Part shown: positions 16,376 through 25,727 of the stretch, in pieces
Numbering within the stretch: position 1 is the stretch's first letter
Layout: each line of letters begins with the position of its first letter
NCBI GenBank assembly: GCA_000710935.1
Contig: BAYV01000003.1
Location: 1 to 64,000 of the forward strand
DNA from: Iodidimonas nitroreducens
GTDB lineage: Bacteria > Pseudomonadota > Alphaproteobacteria > Sphingomonadales > Rhodothalassiaceae
Direction of reading: 5' to 3'
Length of the DNA: 64,000 nt
Made by a program: the position numbers and the translations under genes
The notes under the pieces: model-generated
What the model was told of the DNA's origin: nothing
The model's input: the letters and a program-made list of their open reading frames with translations, nothing else
The model's database searches: none

Positions 16376-17968
16376 ATGAATATGACAGATCATCGCCCCC
16401 GGCTCACACAGTCCAAATGCTACACAGGCGGCGCCTTCGCCCTTGCGCTCATCGCACTTTTGGCCATAAACCCGGCACAGGCCCAGAATACGGCCCCCAA
16501 TCCCAGCACCGATCTCAGCGCAGACCCCTGGTGGGTGGCGGGCAAATCCGCCATCGAACAGCGCCTGACGGTGCAGAAAAACGAAAACCGGGCCAAAAAC
16601 ATCATCCTGTTCATTGGTGATGGCATGGGTATTTCCACCCTCACCGCCATGCGCATTTATGATGGGCAATCACGCGGCGAAAGCGGTGAAGAAAATATCA
16701 TGCCCTATGAACGCTTCCCCCATAGCGCGCTCATTAAAACCTATAATCATAATGCACAGGTGGCCGATTCCGCAGGCACCGCATCGGCGATGATGACCGG
16801 GGTGAAAACCAATATCGGCGTGATCAATATGGCAGCCCGGCATCCCGTGGGCCATTGCGGTGATTGGCCATCGGGCCAAAGATCAAGCTTTGCCGAAAAG
16901 GCCGCGCAGGCGGGCCAATCCATTGGCGTTGTCACCACTGCCCGGCTGACCCATGCCACACCGGCGACCGTCTATGCCCATAGCCCTTCGCGGGATTGGG
17001 AAGATGATACCGACATACCCGCCGAAGCCAAAGCCGCAGGCTGCAAGGATATCGCCACCCAACTCCTCGATTTTGGCCCAAAAAATGGCAAGGGGCTAAC
17101 GGTTGCCATGGGCGGCGGGCGCGGGCAGTTCCTTCCCAAAGAAACAAAAGACCCCGAATATCCTGATCGCAGCGGCAATCGCGCCGATGGTCGCGATCTC
17201 ACCCAGGAATGGCTGCAGCGCCATGATCGCGCGGCTTTTGTCACATCGCTTGATCAACTCAGCGCCCTTGATCTTGCAAAAACCGATCATCTGCTCGGGC
17301 TGTTTGAGCCTTCGCACATGAAATTTGACTCCCAAAGAGCCAAGGATTTGGAGCAAGGAACCGGGCCGGGCGAGCCATCCTTGGCCGACATGACCGGCAT
17401 CGCCATCGATATGCTCAGGAAAAACGACAAGGGCTATTTTCTGATGGTGGAAGGCGGGCGGATCGATCATGCCCATCATGGCGGCAATGCCTTCAATGCC
17501 TTGCAAGATGGGCAGGCCTTTGCCCGGGCCGTGGCAACCGCTTTGGATAAGGTGGATATCAATGAAACGCTGATCCTTGTCACCGCCGATCACAGCCATG
17601 TTTTCACCATGGCGGGCTATCCGGCGCGCGGCAATCCCATTTTGGGGCTGGTATCGCCGCCAGCCAAAGATGGCAGCCCATCCCATGAACCGGCCCTGGC
17701 CGCGGACGGCAAGGCCTATACCACTTTGGGCTATGGGAATGGCCCCGGCGCCATCAAGGGAGAGCGCCCCGATCCAGCAGAGCATGACACAAAAGCCCCC
17801 GGCTATCAGCAGCAGGCGCTGGTGCCCTTACCATCGGAAACCCATGCGGGCGAGGATGTGGCTTTATTTGCCACCGGCCCCTGGGCGCATCTGGCGGGCG
17901 GCGTGTTGGAACAGAATGTGATCTATCACATTATGGATCATGCGAGCACAGCGCATAAGGCTCCCTGA
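16376..17968 (+). CDS. Secreted alkaline phosphatase
   Basis: The 530-residue enzyme has a signal peptide (hydrophobic 19-36, AQAQ) and the alkaline phosphatase landmarks: metal-binding IILFIGDGMGISTLTAM, the nucleophilic Ser S132 in VADSAGTASAMMTGVKT, the metal site MVEGGRIDHAHHGGNA and the C-terminal TADHSHVF. It should hydrolyse phosphomonoesters in the periplasm or outside, releasing phosphate. The gene lies 18 bases after the catalytically degenerate beta-lactamase homologue and is probably co-transcribed with it. No Pho box was recognised in front of the pair. The domain order is that of PF00245-type enzymes rather than PhoD or PhoX. Confidence 0.92.
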   Translation: MNMTDHRPRLTQSKCYTGGAFALALIALLAINPAQAQNTAPNPSTDLSADPWWVAGKSAIEQRLTVQKNENRAKNIILFIGDGMGISTLTAMRIYDGQSRGESGEENIMPYERFPHSALIKTYNHNAQVADSAGTASAMMTGVKTNIGVINMAARHPVGHCGDWPSGQRSSFAEKAAQAGQSIGVVTTARLTHATPATVYAHSPSRDWEDDTDIPAEAKAAGCKDIATQLLDFGPKNGKGLTVAMGGGRGQFLPKETKDPEYPDRSGNRADGRDLTQEWLQRHDRAAFVTSLDQLSALDLAKTDHLLGLFEPSHMKFDSQRAKDLEQGTGPGEPSLADMTGIAIDMLRKNDKGYFLMVEGGRIDHAHHGGNAFNALQDGQAFARAVATALDKVDINETLILVTADHSHVFTMAGYPARGNPILGLVSPPAKDGSPSHEPALAADGKAYTTLGYGNGPGAIKGERPDPAEHDTKAPGYQQQALVPLPSETHAGEDVALFATGPWAHLAGGVLEQNVIYHIMDHASTAHKAP

Positions 17969-17989
17969 AAACCGACTTCAAAGGCCGCC

Positions 17990-19042
17990 TCAATCCAGCA
18001 ATTTGGGGCGGTCTTCGGGGCGGCCCAGCAGATAACCTTGCATATAATCAGCACCCAAGGCGCTTAAAAGCCGCGCGGTGCGCTCGTCTTCCACCCCTTC
18101 GGCGATCACCTGAACTGAAGATTGTTTGGCCGCATCAATCATATTGGCCACCAGATTCCAGATCGGCGGTTCATCGCTGATCCGCGAGATCAGGCTTTTA
18201 TCCAGCTTGATATAATCGGGATTAAGGCCGATCAGCATGGTCAGATTATTGAACCCGCTGCCAAAATCATCAAGGGCAATGGAATAGCCCGCATTGCGGC
18301 AAAAATTGATCATCCGCGAAAGCAGCGAAATATCGGCCACCGCTTCGCTTTCAACAATTTCAAAAACCACCTGGCTGGGGGGGATCTGCGCTGCCTCGAT
18401 CAGATCAAGGGTATCGGTAAAGGCCGATTGGCCCAAAGAAACGCTGGTGGGCAAAACATTGATAAACAATTTTTCCGGTATTCCAAAGCGTGCCGCCGTG
18501 CGCACGGCGCAATCACGGGCTGCCGCATCAAGACGCGCCGACAAATTCGGCTCGCGCGCGGCCGTGAACATTTCCACGGGTGGCACCATGGTGCCATCAT
18601 CGCGCAGACCGCGAAACAGAAATTCATAGCCCATCACCGCCCGGCCATTCACCTCGACAATCGGCTGCACCTGGCTTTTAAACCGCCGATCATCGAGCAT
18701 TTTCACAAGCCAACGCGAAGAATGATGATGAACGAAATGCTCAACCGTCTGGATATTGGCAAAATCCGATAAAACCGGGGCCTTACCATTCAAAACAAGG
18801 GCCTTGGTTGTCTGCCTTTGTTCCAGATCGAGGCGTTCCCCCAAAACATGAGCCAAAAGCGCCACATCATTGGCAAAAACCCCCACCACGCTTTGGGCAT
18901 CAGTGGCAAAGCTGGTAAAACCCTTGGCCCGCAATTCCCGAGACAAGATCATGGCTTCATCCGGGTTGCTGGCCCATAGCAAAGCGCGCACCAAACCGGG
19001 TCTGGCTTCGGGCAGATCTGTCTTGAAAACAGACATGCTCAT
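17990..19042 (-). CDS. EAL-domain cyclic-di-GMP phosphodiesterase
   Basis: Residues of about 120-348 form an EAL domain. The signature is EFL at E140 (YEFLFRG), and the usual metal and catalytic residues are present: N195, E228, D258-D259 in LDDFGSGF, K279 in IKLDK, E315 in IAEGVED and Q335 in MQGYLLGRP. The protein is therefore probably active in hydrolysing c-di-GMP to pGpG, which would favour motility. Residues 1-110 look like a receiver-type alpha/beta fold (RALLWASNPDEAMILSREL) without the conserved phosphoacceptor Asp, so this may be a degenerate REC domain. AAGGAC precedes the ATG. Confidence 0.85.
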   Translation of the reverse strand: MSMSVFKTDLPEARPGLVRALLWASNPDEAMILSRELRAKGFTSFATDAQSVVGVFANDVALLAHVLGERLDLEQRQTTKALVLNGKAPVLSDFANIQTVEHFVHHHSSRWLVKMLDDRRFKSQVQPIVEVNGRAVMGYEFLFRGLRDDGTMVPPVEMFTAAREPNLSARLDAAARDCAVRTAARFGIPEKLFINVLPTSVSLGQSAFTDTLDLIEAAQIPPSQVVFEIVESEAVADISLLSRMINFCRNAGYSIALDDFGSGFNNLTMLIGLNPDYIKLDKSLISRISDEPPIWNLVANMIDAAKQSSVQVIAEGVEDERTARLLSALGADYMQGYLLGRPEDRPKLLD

Positions 19043-19185
19043 GAATAGTCCTTTAAAGGACTTTGCAATGATGCGACCAGACGAATGAGCATTTTCAATC
19101 TTATGACACTTTATTTCTAGGCGTTGGTCTTTTGAACCCTATTGATTGAAGTTAGCGGCGAGGAATAAACAAAGTGTTAGCATTT

Positions 19186-20187
19186 TCACCCAGCCAAAGC
19201 TGGACGCTGCTGGAAAATGGCCCGAATCCCTTCAATTTTAGCCTTTTTGGCGAGAAGAATTTTCAGAAGAATAAAAGCCTTTTGCGGACAGAAAAAGCCA
19301 GATGGTATCAGCCCCCGCGCAATAAGATCGATTTCAGCGCCACGATAGCCATAGGTTGATTCGAGCACCCGCCCGGTGCCTGATTGGCTGGCCAGAATTA
19401 CCGGCATGGTGGCGGCAAGATCAGCCAGATTATCAACCATCGATTCCGGCACATGGCCACCGCCAAAGCCCGCGATCACCAACCCGGATATATTTTTGGA
19501 CCAAATCAAATCCGCCCCCGTGCTGCCATAAGCAATCATGTGCAGCGCCACAGCGGGCAACTGGTCGGCACTGAGATCATCGCCCATATCAGGCTTTGCA
19601 AAAGCCACAGGCCGGGCCAGCACATGAATGCGCCCCTCACTATGGCAGGCCACAGGGCCTGCACCCGGCGATTGAAAAGCCGCCAGATTGCTCATATGGG
19701 TTTTTTGGGCAAAAACCGCGCTATGCAGTTCATCATTCATGCATAAAAGCACATCAAAGCCGCGCAATTGCGGGGAACAGGCCGCCCGCATGGCTGCCAG
19801 AAGATTGGCTGGCCCATCTGCCGATGGCATGGCGGGATGCCGCATGGCCCCGGTAAAGATCACCGGTACCGGCACATTGATCAGCATTGATAAGGCAAAG
19901 GCGCTATAGGCAAGGCTATCGGTGCCCTGGGTCACCACAATGCCATCGATGCCATCGGCCACCGCTTTTTTGACAAGGCGGGCCAGATGGATGATCTGCG
20001 GCAAGCCGATATTGGCACTGCCCAGCCGCGCCAGTTCGGTGATGGAAATATCCGCCAGATCGCCAAGGGCGGGGACCGCCGCAATCAGCGACGCCCCATC
20101 AAGGCTGGGCACCGCCCCGCCATCCGGACCATTGGTCATGGCAATCGTGCCACCCATGGTGAACAGGGCAATCTGCGGCTTTGCCAT
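19186..20187 (-). CDS. L-asparaginase
   Basis: The 333-residue enzyme shows both catalytic Thr motifs of the bacterial asparaginase family: FTMGGTIA at residues 9-16 and VVTQGTDSLAYSAF around 85-97 (T89-D90; the usual third residue Thr is Ser). The later Gly-rich GLVIAGFGGGHVPE is also typical. It hydrolyses L-asparagine (possibly glutamine) to aspartate and ammonia. No signal peptide is present, so it is cytoplasmic. It lies 37 bases downstream of alanine dehydrogenase on the same strand, which suggests a small amino-acid catabolic operon. Confidence 0.88.
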   Translation of the reverse strand: MAKPQIALFTMGGTIAMTNGPDGGAVPSLDGASLIAAVPALGDLADISITELARLGSANIGLPQIIHLARLVKKAVADGIDGIVVTQGTDSLAYSAFALSMLINVPVPVIFTGAMRHPAMPSADGPANLLAAMRAACSPQLRGFDVLLCMNDELHSAVFAQKTHMSNLAAFQSPGAGPVACHSEGRIHVLARPVAFAKPDMGDDLSADQLPAVALHMIAYGSTGADLIWSKNISGLVIAGFGGGHVPESMVDNLADLAATMPVILASQSGTGRVLESTYGYRGAEIDLIARGLIPSGFFCPQKAFILLKILLAKKAKIEGIRAIFQQRPALAG

Positions 20188-20224
20188 CCCTTATCCCATA
20201 TTCATAGAAAGGGCGCCAAACCGA

Positions 20225-21343
20225 TCAGGCCCCCAAGGCCTTTTCGGCAGACACATAATCAACACCCAGATCCTGTGCCACCGCTTCATAAGTAAGATGA
20301 CCGCGATGCACATTCAGCCCATTGCGCAGATGGGGATCATCGCTCAGGGCTTTTTTATAGCCCTTGTCTGCCAAAGCGAGAGCAAAAGGCAAGGTCACAT
20401 TATTGAGGGCAAAAGTGGATGTGCGCGCCACCCCACCCGGCATATTGGCCACGCAATAATGCACCACATCATCGACCAGATAGATGGGATCATTATGGGT
20501 GGTGGCCCGGGATGTGGCAAAACAGCCGCCCTGATCGATGGCCACATCCACCAGCACCGAGCCGCGCTTCATGCGCGAGACCATTTCGCGGCTGACGATT
20601 TTAGGCGCCGCAGCACCGGGCACCAGCACGGCCCCCACCACCAGATCAGCCCCCAGCACATGTTCTTCCACCGCATCAACGGTGGAAAAAACGGTATTCA
20701 ATTTCGAGCCGAACTGGAAATCCAGTTCCTGCAGGCGGCGAATGGACTTATCCAGCACGGTCACATGGGCTTCCATCCCCATGGCCATCCGCGCCGCATT
20801 GGTGCCCACCACACCGCCGCCGATGATCACCACATTGGCCGAAGGCACGCCGGGCACCCCGCCCAGCAGCATCCCACGGCCACCCTGACGCATCTCAAGA
20901 CAATGGGCACCCGCCTGAATGGACATCCGGCCCGCCACTTCGCTCATCGGGGCCAGCAGGGGCAAGCCGCCCCGGGCATCGGTCACCGTTTCATAGGCAA
21001 TCGCGATGGCGCCGGAATCGAGCAGGCCACGGGTTTGATCGGGATCGGGCGCCAGATGCAGATAAGTGAACAAAATCTGGCCTTCCCGCAGCATTTTCAA
21101 TTCCGCTGCCTGCGGTTCCTTTACCTTCACGATCATATCGGCACGGGCAAAGATTTCTTGCGCGCTATCAACGATTTCGGCCCCTGCCGCCTGATAAAGC
21201 GCGTCGCCCAGATCAATCTCATGCCCGGCGGATTTCTGCACGATGACCTGATGGCCATGGGAAATCAGTTCGCGCACGCTGGACGGCGTCAAACCGACAC
21301 GAAATTCAAGATTCTTGATTTCCTTGGGAACACCCACAAGCAT
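20225..21343 (-). CDS. ald: Alanine dehydrogenase
   Basis: The 372-residue protein begins [20 protein letters not shown], the classic alanine dehydrogenase N-terminus, and contains the substrate Lys in [10 protein letters not shown], the catalytic His in [10 protein letters not shown] and the NAD-binding [17 protein letters not shown]. It converts L-alanine plus NAD+ to pyruvate, ammonia and NADH. The start at 21343 is preferred over an in-frame ATG 12 bases upstream because that upstream ATG is part of ATGGAGTGTGCT, whose GGAG is the ribosome binding site. Asparaginase follows on the same strand. No Lrp-type regulator gene is adjacent. Confidence 0.95.
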   Translation of the reverse strand: MLVGVPKEIKNLEFRVGLTPSSVRELISHGHQVIVQKSAGHEIDLGDALYQAAGAEIVDSAQEIFARADMIVKVKEPQAAELKMLREGQILFTYLHLAPDPDQTRGLLDSGAIAIAYETVTDARGGLPLLAPMSEVAGRMSIQAGAHCLEMRQGGRGMLLGGVPGVPSANVVIIGGGVVGTNAARMAMGMEAHVTVLDKSIRRLQELDFQFGSKLNTVFSTVDAVEEHVLGADLVVGAVLVPGAAAPKIVSREMVSRMKRGSVLVDVAIDQGGCFATSRATTHNDPIYLVDDVVHYCVANMPGGVARTSTFALNNVTLPFALALADKGYKKALSDDPHLRNGLNVHRGHLTYEAVAQDLGVDYVSAEKALGA

Positions 21344-21656
21344 AGCACACTCCATTTTTGTTAAACCGCTGTGCGGCCCTGATTTCCTGCGCCTTTATAC
21401 AATGATAAAACCGCCCTGTCTTTCCTTGTGGGTAGCCCCTTCCCACCCCGGTGCAACTTTGATCGAAAGCTTCATTTTTTTTGATCATTTGGAAAGATTA
21501 AGGCATAAAATAAGCGGCGTTTCCAGCATTTCATTATAAGCAATTCATGCAGGCCATAAGGCTGGGCACGTGAATGAGATCACAATGGCCGCTTGACCTT
21601 GGCGCATCCGCCTGCAAACCTCTCAATAAGTTTTAATCATCACGCAGGAACGAGAA
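21344..21656. other. Divergent intergenic region, ald / M28 peptidase
   Basis: This gap separates divergent ald and the M28 peptidase gene. It has AT-rich blocks (21465-21540) that may contain promoters, and CAGGAACGAG just before the peptidase ATG. No operator, RNA gene or open frame was recognised. Confidence 0.4.
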
Positions 21657-23336
21657 ATGTTGAAAGCATGGCTTTTGGGTGCGGGCCTTTTGGTGCTGGC
21701 CGGTTGCGACCAAACTGGCGATCAAACTGGCGGCCAAAATGGCAATCAGGCGCTTGATCAAAACGCCATGGCCAGCAGCCTGCATCAATATACCGCGACC
21801 CTTGCATCCGATGAATTTGCGGGCCGGGCCCCCGCCAGCGAAGGCGAAGAAAAAACCATCGGTTTTCTGGAGCAGCATTTTCGCGCGCTTGGCCTGAAGC
21901 CGGGTTTTGGCGACAGTTATGTTCAGCCCGTTCCCTTGGCTGAAATCACTGTCAATCCCAAAGGGGGCCGCTTTCATGCCGCCTTTACCAAAGAGGGTGA
22001 GGCCTTAGGGATGGGCTATGGCAGCCAAATTCTGGCCTGGAGTTTGCGCGAAGAGCCCGAGATCACAGTCGAGGGTTCGGAGGTGGTTTTCGTGGGCTAT
22101 GGCATCAACGCGCCAGACTATGGCTGGAATGATTATGAAGGCATCGATGTTAGGGGTAAAACCGTGCTGATGCTGATCAATGATCCGGGCTATGCCAGCG
22201 GCGACCCCGCAATCTTTAATGGCAAGGCGATGACCTATTATGGCCGCTGGACCTATAAATTCGAGGAAGCCGCCCGCCAGGGCGCCGCTGCCGCCATTCT
22301 GATCCACCAAAAAGACCCCGCAGGCTATCCATGGGATGTGGTGCAATCCAGCTGGTCCGGCCCGCAATTCAGCCTCGTTTCAGCAGATAAGGGCCAAAGC
22401 CGGGTGGCCGTGGAGGCCTGGATTTCTTTGGCCGCTGCCACGGCTTTGCTCCAACGTGGTGATCTGACATTGGATGAGGCCCAAGCGCTCGCCCTTTCCC
22501 CCGATTTCAAGGCCACCCCCCTGCCCGTCACCTTTTCAGCGAGGCTGGAAAGCACTGTGCGCCATACCACATCCCATAATGTGATTGCCGTGCGGGAAGG
22601 CAGCAGCGTGCCGGATGAAGCGCTGATCTATATGGCCCATTGGGATCATCTGGGCACCGATCCCAGCCTGAAGGGCGATAAAATCTATAATGGGGCGCTT
22701 GATAATGCCACGGGCACGGCAGGGCTGATGCTGCTGGCCGATGCCTTCAGCAAGGCCCCAACCCCGCCCCGCAGGTCCGTTGCCTTTCTGGCGGTAACAG
22801 CAGAAGAACAAGGGCTTTTGGGATCGGCTTATTATGCCGCCCGTCCTGCCTTTGCCCCCCATAAAACCGTGGCCGCGATCAATATGGATGGGCTGAATAT
22901 CCATGGCCCGACGAAGGATGTCACCCTCATCGGCTGGCAGCAGAATGATCTGCAGGATATGCTGGAAGCCGCTGCCCAAAAGCAGGATCGCGTTGTGGTT
23001 GCCGAACCCACCCCGCAAAATGGCTATTTTTATCGCTCCGATCATTTCAGCCTCGCCAAGGTGGGTATCCCCGCTCTTTATGCCGATAGCGGGGTTGATA
23101 GCCGCGCCCATGGCCGCGAATGGGGATTGGCGCAGCAGCAGGATTATATCGATCGGGCCTATCACAAGCCCGCCGATGAATATGATCCGAACTGGGATTT
23201 ATCGGGGGCGGTGGAGGATTTATTGCTGTTTTACGATATCGGCCACCAACTGGCTTATGGAGATCGCTGGCCCTTATGGAAGGAAGGATCGGAATTTCGC
23301 GCCATCCGCGAACAGGATATGGAGGACACCCAATGA
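21657..23336 (+). CDS. M28-family zinc metallopeptidase, lipoprotein
   Basis: The 559-residue product has a lipoprotein signal (LVLAGC, Cys at residue 17) followed by a Gln/Gly/Asp-rich linker. A PA-like insert (YGWNDYEGIDVRGKTVLML) precedes the M28 catalytic domain. All five zinc-site elements are visible: His in MAHWDHLG, Asp in NGALDNATGTAG, Glu-Glu in VTAEEQGLLGS, Asp in INMDGLN and His in RSDHFSLAKVGIPAL. The family comprises aminopeptidases and carboxypeptidases acting on short peptides; a periplasmic, membrane-anchored aminopeptidase is likely. The stop overlaps the next start (ATGA at 23333-23336). A close paralogue lies at 44609-46279. Confidence 0.9.
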   Translation: MLKAWLLGAGLLVLAGCDQTGDQTGGQNGNQALDQNAMASSLHQYTATLASDEFAGRAPASEGEEKTIGFLEQHFRALGLKPGFGDSYVQPVPLAEITVNPKGGRFHAAFTKEGEALGMGYGSQILAWSLREEPEITVEGSEVVFVGYGINAPDYGWNDYEGIDVRGKTVLMLINDPGYASGDPAIFNGKAMTYYGRWTYKFEEAARQGAAAAILIHQKDPAGYPWDVVQSSWSGPQFSLVSADKGQSRVAVEAWISLAAATALLQRGDLTLDEAQALALSPDFKATPLPVTFSARLESTVRHTTSHNVIAVREGSSVPDEALIYMAHWDHLGTDPSLKGDKIYNGALDNATGTAGLMLLADAFSKAPTPPRRSVAFLAVTAEEQGLLGSAYYAARPAFAPHKTVAAINMDGLNIHGPTKDVTLIGWQQNDLQDMLEAAAQKQDRVVVAEPTPQNGYFYRSDHFSLAKVGIPALYADSGVDSRAHGREWGLAQQQDYIDRAYHKPADEYDPNWDLSGAVEDLLLFYDIGHQLAYGDRWPLWKEGSEFRAIREQDMEDTQ

Positions 23337-24613
23337 AATCCCCCCTCATTGCCTTATGCGGGCTTTTTGTCCTCGCGGCGTGCGATCAGGCCCCCCAAAA
23401 CACCACATCCGATCAAAACAGCGATCCGGCATCCGTCGGGTCGCAAAGTCTTGAAGCCCGTGCCGATAAACTGGCGCAGGAATTGCTGATCGCCGATACC
23501 CATATCGATGTGCCTTATCGGCTGCATAAGCTTTATGAAGATGTGACCCGGCCCACGGTTGATGGTGATTTCGATGTCCCCCGGGCTTTTGCGGGGGGGC
23601 TCGATGTGGCTTTCATGTCGATCTACACCCCTGCCGATTATGAATTCGAGGCGCCGGGCAAAGCCACGGCCCATGCCGATCAAATGATCGATCTGGTGGA
23701 GCGGATCATAGCCACAGCCCCCGATCAAGCCACCATCGCCCACAGCACTGATGAAGTGATGGCGGCCCGGGCAGCGGGCAGGATCGCTTTGCCTTTGGGC
23801 ATGGAAAATGGCGCCCCTATCGCGGGCAGCCTTGATCTGCTCGATCATTTTTATAAGCGCGGCATCCGCTATATCACCCTGGCCCATTCGCGCTCCAACC
23901 ATATCGCCGATAGCTCTTATGATGAGGCCCGCCCCCATGATGGGCTGACCGCATTTGGCACAACCCTTATCCATGCCATGAACCGCATGGGGATCATGAT
24001 CGATGTCTCGCATATATCGGATCAGGCTTTTTGGGATGTGATGGCTGAAAGCGCCACACCGGTGCTGGCCACCCATAGCTCGGCCCGGCATTTCACCCCG
24101 GGATTCGAGCGCAATATGGCGGATGACATGATCAAGGCCATGGCCGCCAAAGGGGGCGTGATCATGATCAATTTCGGTTCGGCCTTTCTCACCGAAGCCG
24201 CCAATGGCTATAATAAACGCCGCGATACCGCCTATGAAGCCTGGCTTGAAGAAACCGAACAAGAGGCAAGCGCAGAGCTGGAAACCACTTTCGAGACACG
24301 TTATCGCGCCGAAAACCCCTATCCCTTTGCCACCTTATCCCATGTGCTGGATCATATCGATCATGTGGTTGAAATCGCCGGGATCGATGCCGTGGGTATT
24401 GGATCGGATTATGATGGCGTAGGCGATAGCCTGCCGGTGGGGCTGAAGGATGTGTCGGCCTACCCCAATCTGATCAAAGGGCTTTTGCAGCGCGGCTATG
24501 ATGAAGCCGGGATCGAAAAAATCATGGGTGGCAATCTGATGCGCCTGTGGCGGGCAGTTGAAGATCACGCAACCAAGGCGCAGAATGATGCCACAGCACC
24601 CGCCAATGAATAA
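23333..24613 (+). CDS. Membrane dipeptidase (peptidase family M19), lipoprotein
   Basis: The start at 23333 gives a lipoprotein signal (MKSPLIALCGLFVLAACDQ, Cys at residue 17) and an ATGA overlap with the upstream peptidase gene; a longer frame from 23276 would lose the signal. The 426-residue protein shows renal-dipeptidase-family motifs: zinc ligands in ADTHIDVPYR, GMENGAPIAG with the bridging Glu, TLAHSRSNHIADSS, IDVSHISD, ATHSSARHF and GIGSDYDGVGD. It cleaves dipeptides, often with relaxed stereochemistry. With the upstream M28 enzyme it would complete periplasmic peptide breakdown. Confidence 0.92.
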   Translation: MKSPLIALCGLFVLAACDQAPQNTTSDQNSDPASVGSQSLEARADKLAQELLIADTHIDVPYRLHKLYEDVTRPTVDGDFDVPRAFAGGLDVAFMSIYTPADYEFEAPGKATAHADQMIDLVERIIATAPDQATIAHSTDEVMAARAAGRIALPLGMENGAPIAGSLDLLDHFYKRGIRYITLAHSRSNHIADSSYDEARPHDGLTAFGTTLIHAMNRMGIMIDVSHISDQAFWDVMAESATPVLATHSSARHFTPGFERNMADDMIKAMAAKGGVIMINFGSAFLTEAANGYNKRRDTAYEAWLEETEQEASAELETTFETRYRAENPYPFATLSHVLDHIDHVVEIAGIDAVGIGSDYDGVGDSLPVGLKDVSAYPNLIKGLLQRGYDEAGIEKIMGGNLMRLWRAVEDHATKAQNDATAPANE

Positions 24614-25622
24614 AGACACGCTGAATAAAGACGGGCCAAATAAAGACTGGGCAGCGCAGATTCTGCGCATCGGGCTTTTGGGGGCCGCACGCATCACCCC
24701 ACGGGCCATAGTTGAGCCCGCGGCGCTGCATGGCGATATTGATCTGATGGCCATCGCCGCCCGCGATAAAAGCCGGGCCGAAGCCTTTGCCGAAGAGCAT
24801 GGCATCCTCGAGGTGGCCGATGATTATGCTGCCCTTGTCACCCACCCACAGGTGGATCTGGTCTATAATGCCCTGCCGCCCGCTTTTCATGCCGAATGGT
24901 GCATCAAGGCCATGGAGGCGGGCAAGCATGTGCTCTGTGAAAAGCCCTTCGCCCTTGATGAAATGGAAGCCCGCGCCATGGTTGCGGTTGCGCGCAAAAC
25001 CGGCAAAAGGCTGATCGAAGCCTTTCATTATCGCTATCATCCGCTGTTTTCGATGATTTTGGCGCATGTCAAAAGCGGGCAATTGGGGCAGTTGCAGCAT
25101 ATCAGTGCCACCTTCAGCACGCCCATCAGCGACTCCCCATCCGAATTTCGACGCCATCAGGCCTTGGGGGGGGGCGTTTTGATGGATATGGGCTGCTATC
25201 CCCTGCATTGGTGCCGAAGCCTGACCGGGCATGAACCGGAAAACATGGTGGCCGAAGCGATTGTGAAAGACGGCGTGGATGAAGCGGTGGGCGCGGAATT
25301 TAGCTGTGGCGATACCCAATGCGCCATCACCATGCGGATGGATGCTGAAACAGAGCGGGGCAATCATCTGCTGATCGAAGGCAGCGCAGGCCGCCTGTTT
25401 GTGCAAAACCCCCTCGCCCCGGATCGCGGCCATCATTATATCGTCGAAACCCTTGAAGGCAGCGAGGAAGGGGAAATCATCGGCCCCACAACGATGGAAT
25501 GCCAATTACTGGCGGTGAAGCGCGCCCTTTTTGCAGGCCAGTCTCTGCCCACAGAAGGGGCCGACAGCATCAATAATATGCGCGCTATCGATCTGGTGCG
25601 CCATGCTGCTTCCCTTCCATAA
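24606..25622 (+). CDS. Gfo/Idh/MocA-family oxidoreductase
   Basis: The N-terminus has a Rossmann nucleotide site in variant form (RIGLLGAARITPRAIVEPA), followed by the family motif CEKPFALDEMEARAMV (the conserved EKP) and EAFHYRYHPLF. The C-terminal domain is alpha/beta and contains GVLMDMGCYPLHWCR, the usual substrate-domain motif. Members are NAD(P)-dependent dehydrogenases of sugars, inositols or related alcohols; the substrate is not evident. The ATG at 24606 overlaps the dipeptidase end by 8 bases; upstream ATGs at 24588 and 24558 are possible but lengthen the variable N-terminus. Its place between peptidases and an acyl-CoA dehydrogenase is unusual. Confidence 0.85.
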   Translation: MNKDTLNKDGPNKDWAAQILRIGLLGAARITPRAIVEPAALHGDIDLMAIAARDKSRAEAFAEEHGILEVADDYAALVTHPQVDLVYNALPPAFHAEWCIKAMEAGKHVLCEKPFALDEMEARAMVAVARKTGKRLIEAFHYRYHPLFSMILAHVKSGQLGQLQHISATFSTPISDSPSEFRRHQALGGGVLMDMGCYPLHWCRSLTGHEPENMVAEAIVKDGVDEAVGAEFSCGDTQCAITMRMDAETERGNHLLIEGSAGRLFVQNPLAPDRGHHYIVETLEGSEEGEIIGPTTMECQLLAVKRALFAGQSLPTEGADSINNMRAIDLVRHAASLP

Positions 25623-25727
25623 AGGGCAGCCATCCCAGGCTTGGACCATCCTTGGCTTGGACATGACCCATAAAGCGCGCTAAGAATGGGCCGACCGTAA
25701 AAACTCCATAAAATCGGGACCACAGAG

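Noticed and set aside
19922-21364. 480-residue plus-strand open frame opposite the alanine dehydrogenase and asparaginase genes
   Set aside because: It is His/Gly-rich with no recognisable domain and lies antisense to two well-supported genes; it results from codon bias of the opposite strand.
23354-24262. 302-residue minus-strand frame opposite the M19 dipeptidase gene
   Set aside because: Antisense to a gene with full catalytic motifs and shows no domain pattern.
24522-25505. 327-residue minus-strand frame opposite the Gfo/Idh gene
   Set aside because: His/Gly/Met-rich composition typical of antisense translation, no motifs.
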